The notes below the pieces were generated by a model, which made no database searches, had not been told where the DNA came from, and was given only the letters and a program-made list of their open reading frames with translations. From the NCBI GenBank assembly GCA_034414595.1, contig DAOULY010000001.1:1-64000 (forward strand): DNA of 64,000 nt, written 5' to 3'. How positions within the stretch are numbered: the stretch's first letter is position 1; each line of letters starts with the position of its first letter. This stretch comes from DAOULY01 sp034414595 (lineage in GTDB: Bacteria > Chloroflexota > Dehalococcoidia > SZUA-161 > JAUWZY01). A program made the position numbers and the translations under genes. Below, one piece after another: positions 11,065 through 18,475 of the stretch.

Positions 11065-11463
11065 CTACTTGTCCGCCGCTTTGCGCCTTCGTCTGCGCCT
11101 GTCCTCGTCGAGGGTGAAGCGGATGAACGCCTTTACCCTTTCCCTGGCCTCCCCACCGAGAAGGCTGTCCACCTGGCGAAACATGAGCTCCAACTCCGGG
11201 TCCTTGAGATCGAGGTCTCCCACCTTCTCCCAGGGCAAACGATTGAGAGTCCCGGCGATGGCAGCGTAGATATCCTCCACGGGCAGGTCGAGCGCCTGGG
11301 ACAGCCCGGCAATCAGCTCTGGGCTCGGCTGGCGATTGCGCTCGTTTTCGATGGCGGTAATGTTCTCCTCGCTGCAACCCACCAGCTTGGCCAGCTGGGC
11401 CTGGGTCATCCCCTCCTGCCGCAGTCTTGCCTCTCTGACGAGCCGCGCCAAAGAAATCGCCAT
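11065..11463 (-). CDS. XRE-family HTH repressor
   Basis: A 132-residue regulator with an N-terminal Cro/CI-type helix-turn-helix (MTQAQLAKLVGCSEENITAIENERNRQPSPELIAGLSQAL, residues about 18-57) and an acidic then very basic C-terminus (DEDRRRRRRK). By position, first gene of the leftward integrase operon and divergent from the early operon, it is the likely lysogeny regulator. ImmA-like partner follows. A near-perfect promoter lies 39 bases upstream of its start. Confidence 0.85.
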   Translation of the reverse strand: MAISLARLVREARLRQEGMTQAQLAKLVGCSEENITAIENERNRQPSPELIAGLSQALDLPVEDIYAAIAGTLNRLPWEKVGDLDLKDPELELMFRQVDSLLGGEARERVKAFIRFTLDEDRRRRRRKAADK

Positions 11464-11501
11464 AAAGCCCTTCTCCTTAGCTTTCCTACTCAGTTTGGGT
11501 A

Positions 11502-11530
11502 ATTATATCACCCTTATTCCAAGCTGTCAA
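11502..11530 (-). promoter_or_regulatory. leftward promoter for regulator/integrase operon
   Basis: Minus-strand TTGACA (11530-11525), spacer 17, TATAAT (11507-11502): a perfect consensus promoter directed into the XRE gene. Confidence 0.9.
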
Positions 11531-11622
11531 GCCCCTTCTGTCACCCCATTTGACGACGCAGGTGCCGCCATCCAAATACAAAATCCGCCCTCATCGGGCG
11601 ATTTCATGGTGACAATATTACC

Positions 11623-11659
11623 TTGACAAATATCATATCATGCCGTAATATCGTTACGG
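11623..11659 (+). promoter_or_regulatory. rightward early promoter with overlapping operator palindrome
   Basis: TTGACA (11623-11628), spacer 17, TAATAT (11646-11651). An inverted repeat CCGTAA-N5-TTACGG (11643-11659) covers the -10 box and ends ten bases before the RHH gene, as expected for an autoregulatory operator. Between this and the leftward promoter lie about 90 bases with no gene. Confidence 0.85.
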
Positions 11660-11668
11660 AGAGAAGCC

Positions 11669-11863
11669 ATGAAGAGAGGGCAGACCACCGTAATAGGCAG
11701 GAAGAGGGTATCCATTCGGGTGCTTCTCCCGGAGGCGGACTACAAGGCGCTGGTGGAGATAGCGGCGCAGGAGAGGACAGACATCAGCACGCTGGTGAGG
11801 CGCGCCATAGCCCGCTATTTTTTTATCCCTGAGAAGCGTAACGCGGTTAATCCAATGGAGTGA
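11669..11863 (+). CDS. ribbon-helix-helix (CopG/Arc-like) regulator
   Basis: A 64-residue protein with a beta strand (RVSIRVLLP) then two helices (ADYKALVEIAAQERTDISTLVRRAIARYF), the RHH DNA-binding fold. It is the first gene of the rightward early operon and its start codon lies just past the palindrome overlapping the -10 box, so it probably represses its own promoter. This regulatory link is inferred from position. Confidence 0.75.
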   Translation: MKRGQTTVIGRKRVSIRVLLPEADYKALVEIAAQERTDISTLVRRAIARYFFIPEKRNAVNPME

Positions 11864-12090
11864 CAAGCATACTATCACCCGGCCCGGAGGAGATTGTGAG
11901 CACGAGGACTTCAGCATCTGTAGATGGAGCAAGGGGCGTGGAAGAGCATGAAGTGCGAACCAGGCTGCGCGCCCTGATCGAGCTTGCCATCAGCATTGGC
12001 AGGAGGGAGGGCCTGTTGGGCAGCAGTTCGACCATGAAAGAGGAGGCCGATGAGCGCAAGGACACGTGGATTGAACACAGAACCAGCTGA
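11860..12090 (+). CDS. small hypothetical protein
   Basis: A 76-residue reading frame that begins with GTG overlapping the stop of the RHH gene and ends inside the next gene, an arrangement typical of translational coupling. It has a helical middle (VRTRLRALIELAISIGRREGLL) and charged tail. No family is recognised. The weak start codon and overlaps at both ends leave it possible that the frame is not used. Confidence 0.4.
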   Translation: MTSILSPGPEEIVSTRTSASVDGARGVEEHEVRTRLRALIELAISIGRREGLLGSSSTMKEEADERKDTWIEHRTS

Positions 12091-12796
12091 ACCCGGCTGC
12101 GACGGACGTGGCCCCGACATGAAAAAGGGAGCGGCCCCAGGGGATGGGGACGGGATAGAACTAAGGTTATGGGAGCTGGCTCTGGATAGCCCCCTGGATG
12201 AAGTCGCCAGGGCGCTATATCACCTGATGCCTGAGTTGCCGCTCACGCCTGAACTCAGATTGCACTGGGCGATCTTCGGAAAACGAGCGCTTGACTACAG
12301 GGCCGCGCTGGTAGAGACGTTTGTGCTCCTCAACAAGCCCAGGGGGGAGTGGGACGATTACAGAGAAAGGTGCATCGACTGGGTGACCGACCTGGTCCGG
12401 GATGCGGTGGCGCAGGAGACACGCCTGGTCAAGGACACCGTACATCAGCTGCTGCCGACCCTGCCCGATCGTCTCAGGGCCATGCTTTGGCTGCGGTTCG
12501 GCTTCGACGGCCAGGGCCCGAGGACCCTTGACCAGGTGGGTAGAGAGTTCGGTCTCAGCAAAGAGCGGGTGAGGCAGTTAGAAGTGAAGGCCCTGCGCAT
12601 GCTGAGACACCCAACGAGAAGCAGGTATCTGAGGCACGTTTTGCCGGGCGAGCGGGTTCGCGCCAGGGTGTTTGCTGAACTGGAGAGCCATCCACCTGCG
12701 CCGGCGGTTTTCCTCATGTGGCGCGATGACCGAGAGGCGCTTCTATCTCTGAGGAAATCTCTTCAGGCGGCAAACAGGGCCCGGGAGGACAGCTAG
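12050..12796 (+). CDS. sigma-70 region 4-like regulator
   Basis: A 248-residue protein whose central part (about residues 145-195) is a sigma-70 region 4-type helix-turn-helix: LPDRLRAMLWLRFGFDGQGPRTLDQVG, then EFGLSKERVRQLEVKALRMLRHP. Regions 2 and 3 of a full sigma factor are not visible, so it is not a canonical sigma factor; a late-gene activator or an accessory factor for RNA polymerase is a reasonable inference. A smaller protein with the same domain is encoded at 16268, sharing the closing pattern LRHPTR. The ATG at 12050 was used; an ATG near 12119 is an alternative. Confidence 0.65.
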   Translation: MSARTRGLNTEPAEPGCDGRGPDMKKGAAPGDGDGIELRLWELALDSPLDEVARALYHLMPELPLTPELRLHWAIFGKRALDYRAALVETFVLLNKPRGEWDDYRERCIDWVTDLVRDAVAQETRLVKDTVHQLLPTLPDRLRAMLWLRFGFDGQGPRTLDQVGREFGLSKERVRQLEVKALRMLRHPTRSRYLRHVLPGERVRARVFAELESHPPAPAVFLMWRDDREALLSLRKSLQAANRAREDS

Positions 12797-12822
12797 GTGA
12801 ATCAGACCGTGAAGGAGGAAGT

Positions 12823-13575
12823 ATGCCCATTAAAGGCGTATCAGAGCTGGTCAGGCTTCCCCGCCTGGGGAAGATAAAGCTGGGAGACAAGGTGCAGGAT
12901 GACCCCAAGGCTAAAGCTCCCTATCCCAGAGCCCTGGACCACTTCAACTGCCCGGAGGAAGTGAAGAGGATCTACGGAGAAAAGCCCAGGGAGCTGAAGA
13001 TAATGTTCCCCACCGAGGACGACTCGCAATGGGCGCAGCAATGGCTCCGCTGCTACTCGGCGAGCAGGCGGCTTCTGTGCCGCGGCGATGGCGAGGCGGC
13101 GATAGCCCGGGTAGACAGGGCCACCGGGGAGATCGCCGCCAGGGACGCCCGGGACACCGAGCTCCGGGAGATAAGCTGCAACCCGGACACGTGCCCCTAC
13201 TTCCGCAAGAAGCAGTGCCGCATGGTGATGAACCTCCAGTTCCTGCTCCCCGACGTGCCCGGCTTCGGGGTGTGGCAAATCAACACCAGCTCGTTCCATT
13301 CCATCCGCAACATCAACTCCAACACAAAGTTCATCCGCGGCATCGCCGGGAGAATCTCCATGCTCCCTCTCCTTTTGAAGATTGAGCCCCAGGAAGTCCA
13401 GCCAGAGGGGGTGAAAAAGCACGTCTACGTGCTCACGCTGACCGCGCCTTATTCGCTGGTCGAAATCCAGAGGTACGCTCAAGCATCGCCAGGGCAAGTC
13501 CTTCTGCTTCCGCCGCCCGACACCGAGGCACCGGAGGACCTGTTCCCCCAGGAGGTGCTGGAGCATGGCGAATAG
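12823..13575 (+). CDS. recombination directionality factor-like protein
   Basis: A 250-residue protein resembling the gp3-type directionality factors that partner large serine integrases and switch them from integration to excision. Support: the N-terminal RLPRLGKIKLGDK segment, the cysteine cluster CNPDTCPYFRKKQC (residues about 124-137), the following WQINTSSFHSIRNINSN block, and its presence in an element with a serine integrase. The start at 12823 has GGAGGAAG upstream. Assignment is by remembered family pattern; a profile search would settle it. From 13576 to 13721 there is no gene I can support. Confidence 0.65.
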   Translation: MPIKGVSELVRLPRLGKIKLGDKVQDDPKAKAPYPRALDHFNCPEEVKRIYGEKPRELKIMFPTEDDSQWAQQWLRCYSASRRLLCRGDGEAAIARVDRATGEIAARDARDTELREISCNPDTCPYFRKKQCRMVMNLQFLLPDVPGFGVWQINTSSFHSIRNINSNTKFIRGIAGRISMLPLLLKIEPQEVQPEGVKKHVYVLTLTAPYSLVEIQRYAQASPGQVLLLPPPDTEAPEDLFPQEVLEHGE

Positions 13576-13721
13576 GAGCCCATCGATGAGATCCCGTCCA
13601 TAGACGAGGAGCTCCTCCACGGCCGGGAAAAACAGCCATTGGCTACTGACCGTGAACTTTCGACGCCCTTTCACTGGGTTGCCCCACTGCCATCATTGCA
13701 ACAGATGAACGGAGGCAGGAA

Positions 13722-14696
13722 ATGCCTGGACAACGTAATGATGTAACGGTTGTGGAGAGAATCCAGTACAGCTTTGTTCCCAATCACAGGGATACCATGG
13801 AGGCACTGGCCCACGCTCGCTTCAGCAATCAGGAGTATCGTCTGATAATCTCGCTTTTGAACCAGACCAACGGTTACCTGAGGGAGGAGGACAAGCTTTT
13901 CCTCGGCTTCTGGAGCCAGCTCACAGGCATGAGCCGCCAACACCTGTGCCACACCATCAACCGTCTCGTCGACAAGAACGTCATCTCTAGAAACGGCGAC
14001 TTCTACAGGGTCAACCGACCGGCGCAGTGGTCGCCGGAGACCCTGAAAGCGTTGCCCAAACGGGCAACGCAATTGAAGTCGAGGGGGCGGTTCCAGAAGG
14101 CAAAAACGTTGCCCGGAGAGGCAACAACGAGGAGCGAAAAATCGTTGCCTGAACAGGCAAAACCCGTTGCCCAATCAGGCAACACTTCATTGCCCGAACA
14201 GGCAACGCCACCAGGTACAAATCAGACTCCCCATAAAGAAAACAATAAAGAAAACTCTATAAAGAAAACTACCTCCGGTGGGATCCGCAAGAAGCGGACC
14301 ACCACGCCCGCTTTCAACGAGATATTCCAGGAAATGAGGAGTTATCTTGGCCACCCCGAGAAGACTCCTCAGGACCCCATTCCTAGTTATGGCAAAGAGG
14401 CGCAGGCCATTAAGCGTATGTTGACCCGAGGCTTTACCCGTGAGGACATCCTTGCCTGCTGGAAGGGCAAGGTGAGTCAGCGTGGCGGGGAATTTGTAAG
14501 CATGGTATGGGTCAATGAAGACATCGGCCGGAGAAAGGACGGCTATGGAAAGGCAGAGCTTCGAGAGCCTTGGAGACATCCTCGACAGGCGAGGACTCCC
14601 TGCAGGTCAGTCACCGAGGAGGACCTGGAATCGGGGAGAGCCCGCTTCGACGGAAGGAGAGTCATCTGGGCCGACGAGGAAGGCGACCAGGACTGA
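13722..14696 (+). CDS. phage replication protein O-like initiator with embedded origin
   Basis: A 324-residue initiator. Residues about 10-100 form the Phage_rep_O-type winged helix (FVPNHRDTMEALAHARFSNQEYRLIISLLNQTNGY, LGFWSQLTGMSRQHLCHTINRLVDKNVI). The middle, coded by 14051-14272, is a low-complexity linker whose DNA consists of five 18-base palindromes plus an A/T-rich tract, as in the lambda O gene. The C-terminal part would contact the helicase loader encoded next, whose gene overlaps the last 150 bases. Iterons fall in different reading frames, so the linker sequence appears dictated by DNA function. GGAGGCAGGAA precedes the ATG. Confidence 0.8.
   Translation: MPGQRNDVTVVERIQYSFVPNHRDTMEALAHARFSNQEYRLIISLLNQTNGYLREEDKLFLGFWSQLTGMSRQHLCHTINRLVDKNVISRNGDFYRVNRPAQWSPETLKALPKRATQLKSRGRFQKAKTLPGEATTRSEKSLPEQAKPVAQSGNTSLPEQATPPGTNQTPHKENNKENSIKKTTSGGIRKKRTTTPAFNEIFQEMRSYLGHPEKTPQDPIPSYGKEAQAIKRMLTRGFTREDILACWKGKVSQRGGEFVSMVWVNEDIGRRKDGYGKAELREPWRHPRQARTPCRSVTEEDLESGRARFDGRRVIWADEEGDQD
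14051..14272 (+). other. putative lambda-like replication origin (five palindromic iterons plus A/T-rich tract)
   Basis: Five 18-base inverted repeats with consensus GTTGCCCGAACAGGCAAC lie at 14051-14068, 14108-14125, 14144-14161 (one arm mismatch), 14166-14183 and 14189-14206. The last three are spaced 22-23 bases, about two helical turns. Immediately right is a purine- and A-rich tract (about 14225-14272) with three TAAAGAAAAC-type repeats, suited to strand opening. Lambda ori has the same plan: palindromic iterons inside O, then an A/T-rich unwinding region. Confidence 0.8.
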
Positions 14697-15507
14697 GGAG
14701 ATAGTCTGCCAGGGGTGCGGCGGGGCCTTCCAGGGTGAGGTCTCCATCTACACGCTTTTCGGCAAGGCCAGGGAGATCAGGCCACGGGAGTGCCCCCAGT
14801 GCCGTGAGACCAGGGAGGCCGAGGAGAGGAGGCTTGCCGAGGAGGAGCGCCGCCTCGAGCAGCTGAAGACCAGGCTCGGGTGGCGCAGGAGTTGCGGCAT
14901 CCCCGAGTACCTCCAGGAAAAGACCTTCGCCGACTTCGACCGGCGCTTCCAGCGGATTGTGTTCGACGCAGTCAAGAGCTGGGCCGAGGGCTTCTCCATC
15001 GAGGCGGCAAGGGGCTATTCCTCGCTGGTCCTGTGGTCGGAAGGATACGGCCAGGGCAAGACTCACCTGGCCGTGGCAGCCTGCAACATCATCATCGACT
15101 CCTGGGATGGAGACCCGGAGCATGCCGTGTGCCCCATCAGGTTTGAGAGTGGTCCCGGCTTAGTGAGAAGGATTCGCGCCACCTACAACATACCTCCCGA
15201 CCAGCCGTATCACGAGACCGAGGAGATGGTCTACAGCCGGCTGCGGGGCGTCAAGCTGCTGGTGCTCGATGACGTGGGCAAAGAGAAGCCGTCAGCGCAT
15301 ACCAGGGAGGTCTACTTCTACATCATCGACGAGCGGTTGAAGTGGGGACTGCCGCTGCTCATCACCTCAAACCTGCCCCTGGAGGGGCAGAATTCCCTCG
15401 AAGAGCTGATGGGCCCGGCAACGGTGTCCAGGCTCATCGGGATGTGCCAGGGCAACTGCTTCCAGCTCAAGGGAGACGATTTCAGGCGGAGGAAAAAGAA
15501 GCCATGA
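14545..15507 (+). CDS. DnaC/DnaI-like helicase loader ATPase with zinc ribbon
   Basis: A 320-residue AAA+ protein expected to load the replicative helicase at the element origin. Near residue 55 a four-Cys ribbon (CQGCGG...CPQC) precedes the ATPase: Walker A GYGQGKTH, Walker B KLLVLDDVGKEK, and the sensor segment LPLLITSNLPL. The ATG at 14545 has AAAGGAC upstream; an in-frame ATG at 14515 lacks a site. It overlaps the initiator gene by about 150 bases and its stop overlaps the next start (ATGA), so the replication genes look translationally coupled. Confidence 0.82.
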   Translation: MERQSFESLGDILDRRGLPAGQSPRRTWNRGEPASTEGESSGPTRKATRTEEIVCQGCGGAFQGEVSIYTLFGKAREIRPRECPQCRETREAEERRLAEEERRLEQLKTRLGWRRSCGIPEYLQEKTFADFDRRFQRIVFDAVKSWAEGFSIEAARGYSSLVLWSEGYGQGKTHLAVAACNIIIDSWDGDPEHAVCPIRFESGPGLVRRIRATYNIPPDQPYHETEEMVYSRLRGVKLLVLDDVGKEKPSAHTREVYFYIIDERLKWGLPLLITSNLPLEGQNSLEELMGPATVSRLIGMCQGNCFQLKGDDFRRRKKKP

Positions 15508-16031
15508 AGAGCAATGTCAGCGCCGATATAGCCGGGCGGGTCGCCCGGGAGCTGGTAGGCCGACTCTCTCCGGCATGTGATCGCATCGCGATAGCCGGAA
15601 GCCTGAGGCGACGCAGAGCATGGGTGGGCGACATCGAGATCCTTTGCATACCCAGATACAAGGGCTTTATCGACATGATGGATCGTGAGGTAAAGCACCT
15701 GATACAGGCTGGCGTCATGGACTACCGTGCGAACAGGGTCGGGAGAAGGGTCTACGGGCGCAGGAACAAGCTGCTGGTCCATGTTCGCGGCGGGATCGGA
15801 GTGGACATCTTCTCCACCACTGAGGAGTGCTGGCCGGTGGCGCTGGTGGTGAGGACGGGTGGCGAGAAGACCAACAAGAGGATCGCCGCGGCAGCGCTGC
15901 GCAAGGGCTGGCGGTTTCACGCCTACGGCAGCGGCTTCAGCACCCCGCGAGGAGAACTGGTATGCCGGTCAGAGCGAGAGGTCTTCGAGGCCGTAGGCCT
16001 TCCATACCAGGAACCGTGGGAGAGGGAGTAG
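15504..16031 (+). CDS. PolX/polymerase beta-type nucleotidyltransferase
   Basis: A 175-residue single-domain protein with the nucleotidyltransferase signature GSLRRRRAWVGDIEIL (GS motif plus D-x-E metal ligands) and a third acidic strand GVDIFSTT, ending with the family-typical segment GSGFSTPRGELVCRSEREVFEAVGLPYQEP. These match the catalytic palm of family X polymerases without fingers, HhH or exonuclease domains. A gap-filling or repair role during element replication is inferred. It starts within the stop codon of the DnaC-like gene. The longer upstream frame was rejected because it runs through that gene. Confidence 0.78.
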   Translation: MKSNVSADIAGRVARELVGRLSPACDRIAIAGSLRRRRAWVGDIEILCIPRYKGFIDMMDREVKHLIQAGVMDYRANRVGRRVYGRRNKLLVHVRGGIGVDIFSTTEECWPVALVVRTGGEKTNKRIAAAALRKGWRFHAYGSGFSTPRGELVCRSEREVFEAVGLPYQEPWERE

Positions 16032-16033
16032 GG

Positions 16034-16258
16034 ATGAAACTCGGTGCTGGAGAGCTAGCCGCTCTGCAGCAGGAGCTCCAGGCCCTTGCTGGGGATCACC
16101 AGGTCAAGCTCCATGTGCGCCACGAGGCCCAGCAGGCCGTTGCTGTCAGCCAAACGGACGAGTCCTTCATCATCACCATCCGCCGCCAGAATATCCGCTC
16201 CCGGCAGCAGTGGGAAGCCCATAAAAACTGGCTGAGGAAGCTGCTTGGGGAGGGCTGA
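16034..16258 (+). CDS. small hypothetical protein
   Basis: A 74-residue basic/polar protein (ELAALQQELQALAGDHQVKLHVRHEAQQAVAV then SRQQWEAHKNWLRKLLGEG) with a helix, two strands and a helix by eye. The ATG at 16034 follows GGGAGTAGGG. It sits two bases after the PolX-like gene and ten before the next gene, so it belongs to the early operon. No family is recognised; a small nucleic-acid-associated protein is only a guess. Confidence 0.6.
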   Translation: MKLGAGELAALQQELQALAGDHQVKLHVRHEAQQAVAVSQTDESFIITIRRQNIRSRQQWEAHKNWLRKLLGEG

Positions 16259-16267
16259 GGAGGAAGC

Positions 16268-16588
16268 ATGACGGAACAAAACCCAGCGCAGAGGATTTGG
16301 GCCGCCGTCTTCAGGCGACCCATTGAAGAAGCACCTGCCCTGGACCCCGACAGGGTGCGGGCCATCGTGGACAGCCTGCATGACTCCCGGGAGAGGGCTG
16401 CGGTGCTGCTCCACTTCGGCTTGGACGGGCCTCCTCTGGTCATGGAGGAGGTCGGCATGAGGCTGCCCCGATCCGGCGGCGGGCTGGGGGTGACCAGGCA
16501 GATGGCCGAGCAGATATTGCGGGGGGCATTGCGCCATCTAAGACACCCAACCCGCCGCCGCGCCTGGGAGGAGGCAAGGAAACAGTGA
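16268..16588 (+). CDS. small sigma-70 region 4-like protein
   Basis: A 106-residue protein whose body is a region-4-type helix-turn-helix (VRAIVDSLHDSRERAAVLLHFGLDGPPLVMEEVG, then VTRQMAEQILRGALRHLRHPTRRR). It shares its order and the closing LRHPTR with the larger protein at 12050, so the element carries two such factors without the core-binding region 2. They may act at different promoters or in sequence. GGAGGAAGC precedes the ATG, and the end overlaps the next gene by four bases. Confidence 0.62.
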   Translation: MTEQNPAQRIWAAVFRRPIEEAPALDPDRVRAIVDSLHDSRERAAVLLHFGLDGPPLVMEEVGMRLPRSGGGLGVTRQMAEQILRGALRHLRHPTRRRAWEEARKQ

Positions 16589-16977
16589 ACCAGAACCGGT
16601 ATTCCGAGTTCTTTGCCAGAGTGACACAGGAGCTGATCGACCACGTCGCCGACGACATGCAGCGGCTCTCCCTCTCCCTGCTCCAGGGTCTGCCTCTGGA
16701 GTCCCTTCTAAGCGGCCTGGACATGGGGAAGGTGCTGGGGCAGCTTGGTGGAATGCCAGGGTTTCACGGGATAGGGATCGGAGTCCGTGTCCCAGGGGAA
16801 GCCGCTTACAGGATGCTCGGCCTGGACAGGAGTGCCAGCGACCAGGAGATAAAGCGCCGCTATCGCGACCTGGCCAAGAGGCTTCACCCGGATGTCGCCG
16901 GGGAGGAGACCACGCACCTTTTCCAGATCGTCCAGGCTGCTTACGAGGAGATCGCGAAGGAAAGAGGATGGAGGTGA
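16585..16977 (+). CDS. J-domain (DnaJ-like) protein
   Basis: A 130-residue protein with a C-terminal J domain: AYRMLGLDRSASDQEIKRRYRDLAKRLHPDVAG, with the HPD triad at residues 101-103, which stimulates Hsp70 ATPase. The N-terminal half is a separate helical region (FFARVTQELIDHVADDMQRLSLSLLQGLPLESLL) likely to bind a client. No Gly/Phe or zinc domain follows. In phage-like elements J proteins may recruit DnaK for replication-complex remodelling, as with lambda O/P. It overlaps the preceding gene by four bases (GTGA). Confidence 0.8.
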   Translation: MNQNRYSEFFARVTQELIDHVADDMQRLSLSLLQGLPLESLLSGLDMGKVLGQLGGMPGFHGIGIGVRVPGEAAYRMLGLDRSASDQEIKRRYRDLAKRLHPDVAGEETTHLFQIVQAAYEEIAKERGWR

Positions 16978-17025
16978 ACGAACAACTCCACGACTGCCGG
17001 GCGGATAGCAGCCGCCAGTGGCATG

Positions 17026-17034
17026 TGCTACAAT
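17026..17034 (+). promoter_or_regulatory. extended -10 promoter for structured RNA
   Basis: TGCTACAAT is an extended -10 element (TGn plus TACAAT). No clear -35 box is visible. Seven bases downstream, at the expected start point 17041, the large inverted-repeat structure begins exactly. Confidence 0.5.
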
Positions 17035-17040
17035 CAATCT

Positions 17041-17172
17041 GTCCGGAAGGCGATAGCCCACGCAGAGGGGCACTGATGTGCCCCCGAGTGCGGTCTTGCG
17101 TGGGTTGCTTTCCGGACAAGAAAGTGCCTCGGCCGCACGAGGGGGCATCAATTTGTCCCCAGAGTCGGCCGC
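17041..17172 (+). ncRNA. candidate structured RNA, two hairpin domains
   Basis: Domain 1 (17041-17117): GTCCGGAA pairs with TTCCGGAC (17110-17117), GCCCACGCA (17056-17064) with TGCGTGGGT (17097-17105), and an inner hairpin GGGGCAC-TGAT-GTGCCCC (17067-17084). Domain 2 (17130-17171): outer CGGCCG/CGGCCG around a hairpin of seven pairs (GGGGGCA 17141-17147 with TGTCCCC 17154-17160). The region lies between the J-protein gene and a small CDS at 17190. It may be a free small RNA or the leader of that CDS. The family is not recognised. Confidence 0.55.
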
Positions 17173-17189
17173 AGGCGGAGGAGGAGAGC

Positions 17190-17411
17190 ATGTCGCGGCT
17201 TGATGACATCCTTTCCGAGGAGTTAGAGCGTGAGGGGTTTGCCCTCTTCGAGGACGACCACTTCGTCTACGTGAAGCGGTGCGGAGAGGTATGCCTCGTC
17301 TTCAGCTCCTCAGGGGCAACAAGGGAATCCATCCTGGAGGGTGTTGAGTTGCTTCGTGGGCAGGAGCACCTCATCACCGCTCACTGCGAGATACGAGGAG
17401 GGGAAAGGTGA
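17190..17411 (+). CDS. small protein, paralogue of chromosomal gene at 1485
   Basis: A 73-residue protein (FEDDHFVYVKRCGEVCLVFSSSGATRESILEGVELL) of the same small family as the chromosomal protein at 1485. The ATG at 17190 has GGAGGAGAG upstream. A longer frame starting near 16968 runs through the structured RNA region and was rejected. It overlaps the next gene by four bases. The function is unknown; placement right after the structured RNA suggests its expression may be controlled by that leader. Confidence 0.6.
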   Translation: MSRLDDILSEELEREGFALFEDDHFVYVKRCGEVCLVFSSSGATRESILEGVELLRGQEHLITAHCEIRGGER

Positions 17412-18331
17412 AACCGAAAGACCTTGAGACACTGAAGCAGATAGCTGAGTTCGAGGACTCGACGAGCCAGGAGCATGACTGGCCCCTGGGCTGGTGCTGG
17501 CGCCAGGTGCGCATCTGGCCGGCGACGCTCAACCGCCTCTGCCTGGAGAGCTACCTGGACACCCTGTTCCGATCCAACAGCTACACCGGCTACAGGCTCA
17601 CCCCGAAGGCCAGGGCGCTGATCGCCGGGGAAAGCTCTGCTGATGCGTCATCAGCGGGGACTGCCGCCACCGCTGCAGAGGCACCGGCCCTCCCCGATGA
17701 CCTGTTTGCCGACATCATCGGCCACGATGAGGTCAAGGAGCTGCTCAGGGCAGCGCTCTCCGCGGAGAAGCCGGTGCACGTGCTCCTGGCCGGGCCGCCG
17801 GCGCTGGCCAAGACCCTGTTCCTCTGGGACATCGAGCGTGCCGGGGGCGAGGCTGCCCTCTGGCTGGTGGGCTCGGCCACCTCCAAGGCGGGGCTCTGGG
17901 ACATCATCGCCGAGCGCAGGCCGCGGTGGCTGCTCATCGATGAGCTGGACAAGATGAACGCTGCCGACACCGCCGCGCTGTTGTCCCTGATGGAGGGCGG
18001 CCGGCTGACCAGGGCCAAGAAGGGCAGGGAGCTCGACCTGGAGCACCCCGTATGGGTGGTGGCTGCCAGCAACAGGCTTGCCGTACTCTCTCCGGAGCTC
18101 CGCTCCCGGTTCGCAGTGATGGCTCTGCGTGCCTACAGTGGGGAGGAGTACTCCAGAGTGATAAGGGGCGTCCTGGTGCGCAGAGAAGCGATATCGGAGC
18201 AGCTTGCCGAGGAGATTGCGAATGCCCTTGATGGCCGGACTCTTGACGTGCGGGATGCAGTGAGGGCGGCCAGACTGGCCGGTCAGATGGATGTGACCAA
18301 GGCGGTCAAGTTGCTTCTGGGCGCAGGTTAA
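17408..18331 (+). CDS. AAA+ ATPase, MoxR/RuvB-like, with N-terminal winged helix
   Basis: A 307-residue protein. Residues about 1-75 resemble a winged helix (LKQIAEFEDS...WCWRQVRIWPATLNRLCLESYL). After an Ala-rich linker, an AAA+ module starts at DDLFADIIGHDEVKELL with Walker A GPPALAKT (129-136), Walker B WLLIDELDKM (about 175-183), sensor 1 VVAASN and an arginine-finger region LRSRFAVM. The GHDEVK start and layout fit the MoxR/RuvB/MCM-like clade, also common in archaeal elements. A DNA-remodelling or chaperone role is possible; it is not an obvious packaging ATPase. It is the last gene before the late promoter. Confidence 0.7.
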   Translation: MKPKDLETLKQIAEFEDSTSQEHDWPLGWCWRQVRIWPATLNRLCLESYLDTLFRSNSYTGYRLTPKARALIAGESSADASSAGTAATAAEAPALPDDLFADIIGHDEVKELLRAALSAEKPVHVLLAGPPALAKTLFLWDIERAGGEAALWLVGSATSKAGLWDIIAERRPRWLLIDELDKMNAADTAALLSLMEGGRLTRAKKGRELDLEHPVWVVAASNRLAVLSPELRSRFAVMALRAYSGEEYSRVIRGVLVRREAISEQLAEEIANALDGRTLDVRDAVRAARLAGQMDVTKAVKLLLGAG

Positions 18332-18442
18332 CTGGCCTCGACCTGTCCGGGGCTGACCAGGTTGCATAAAACGAAGCCAAAATCATCCTGGCCAGCACCA
18401 ATACTCCCCCAGACGAAGCTAAAAACAGGCCATCAGCGCAAG

Positions 18443-18470
18443 TTGACGACACTTGAAATGAGTCTACACT
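18443..18470 (+). promoter_or_regulatory. late-block promoter
   Basis: TTGACG (18443-18448), spacer 16, TACACT (18465-18470), in the 300-base gap between the AAA+ ATPase and the zinc-finger gene. It is the only good promoter seen between 18.3 and 46 kb, so it probably drives a long transcript. Confidence 0.65.
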
Positions 18471-18475
18471 GAGTA

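Noticed and set aside
12841..13674. 277-residue leftward ORF
   Set aside because: Antisense to the directionality-factor-like gene; no start signals.
17643..17957. Overlapping plus-strand ORF inside the AAA+ gene
   Set aside because: Arg/Pro/Ser-rich frame-shifted reading of the ATPase codons, without start signal.
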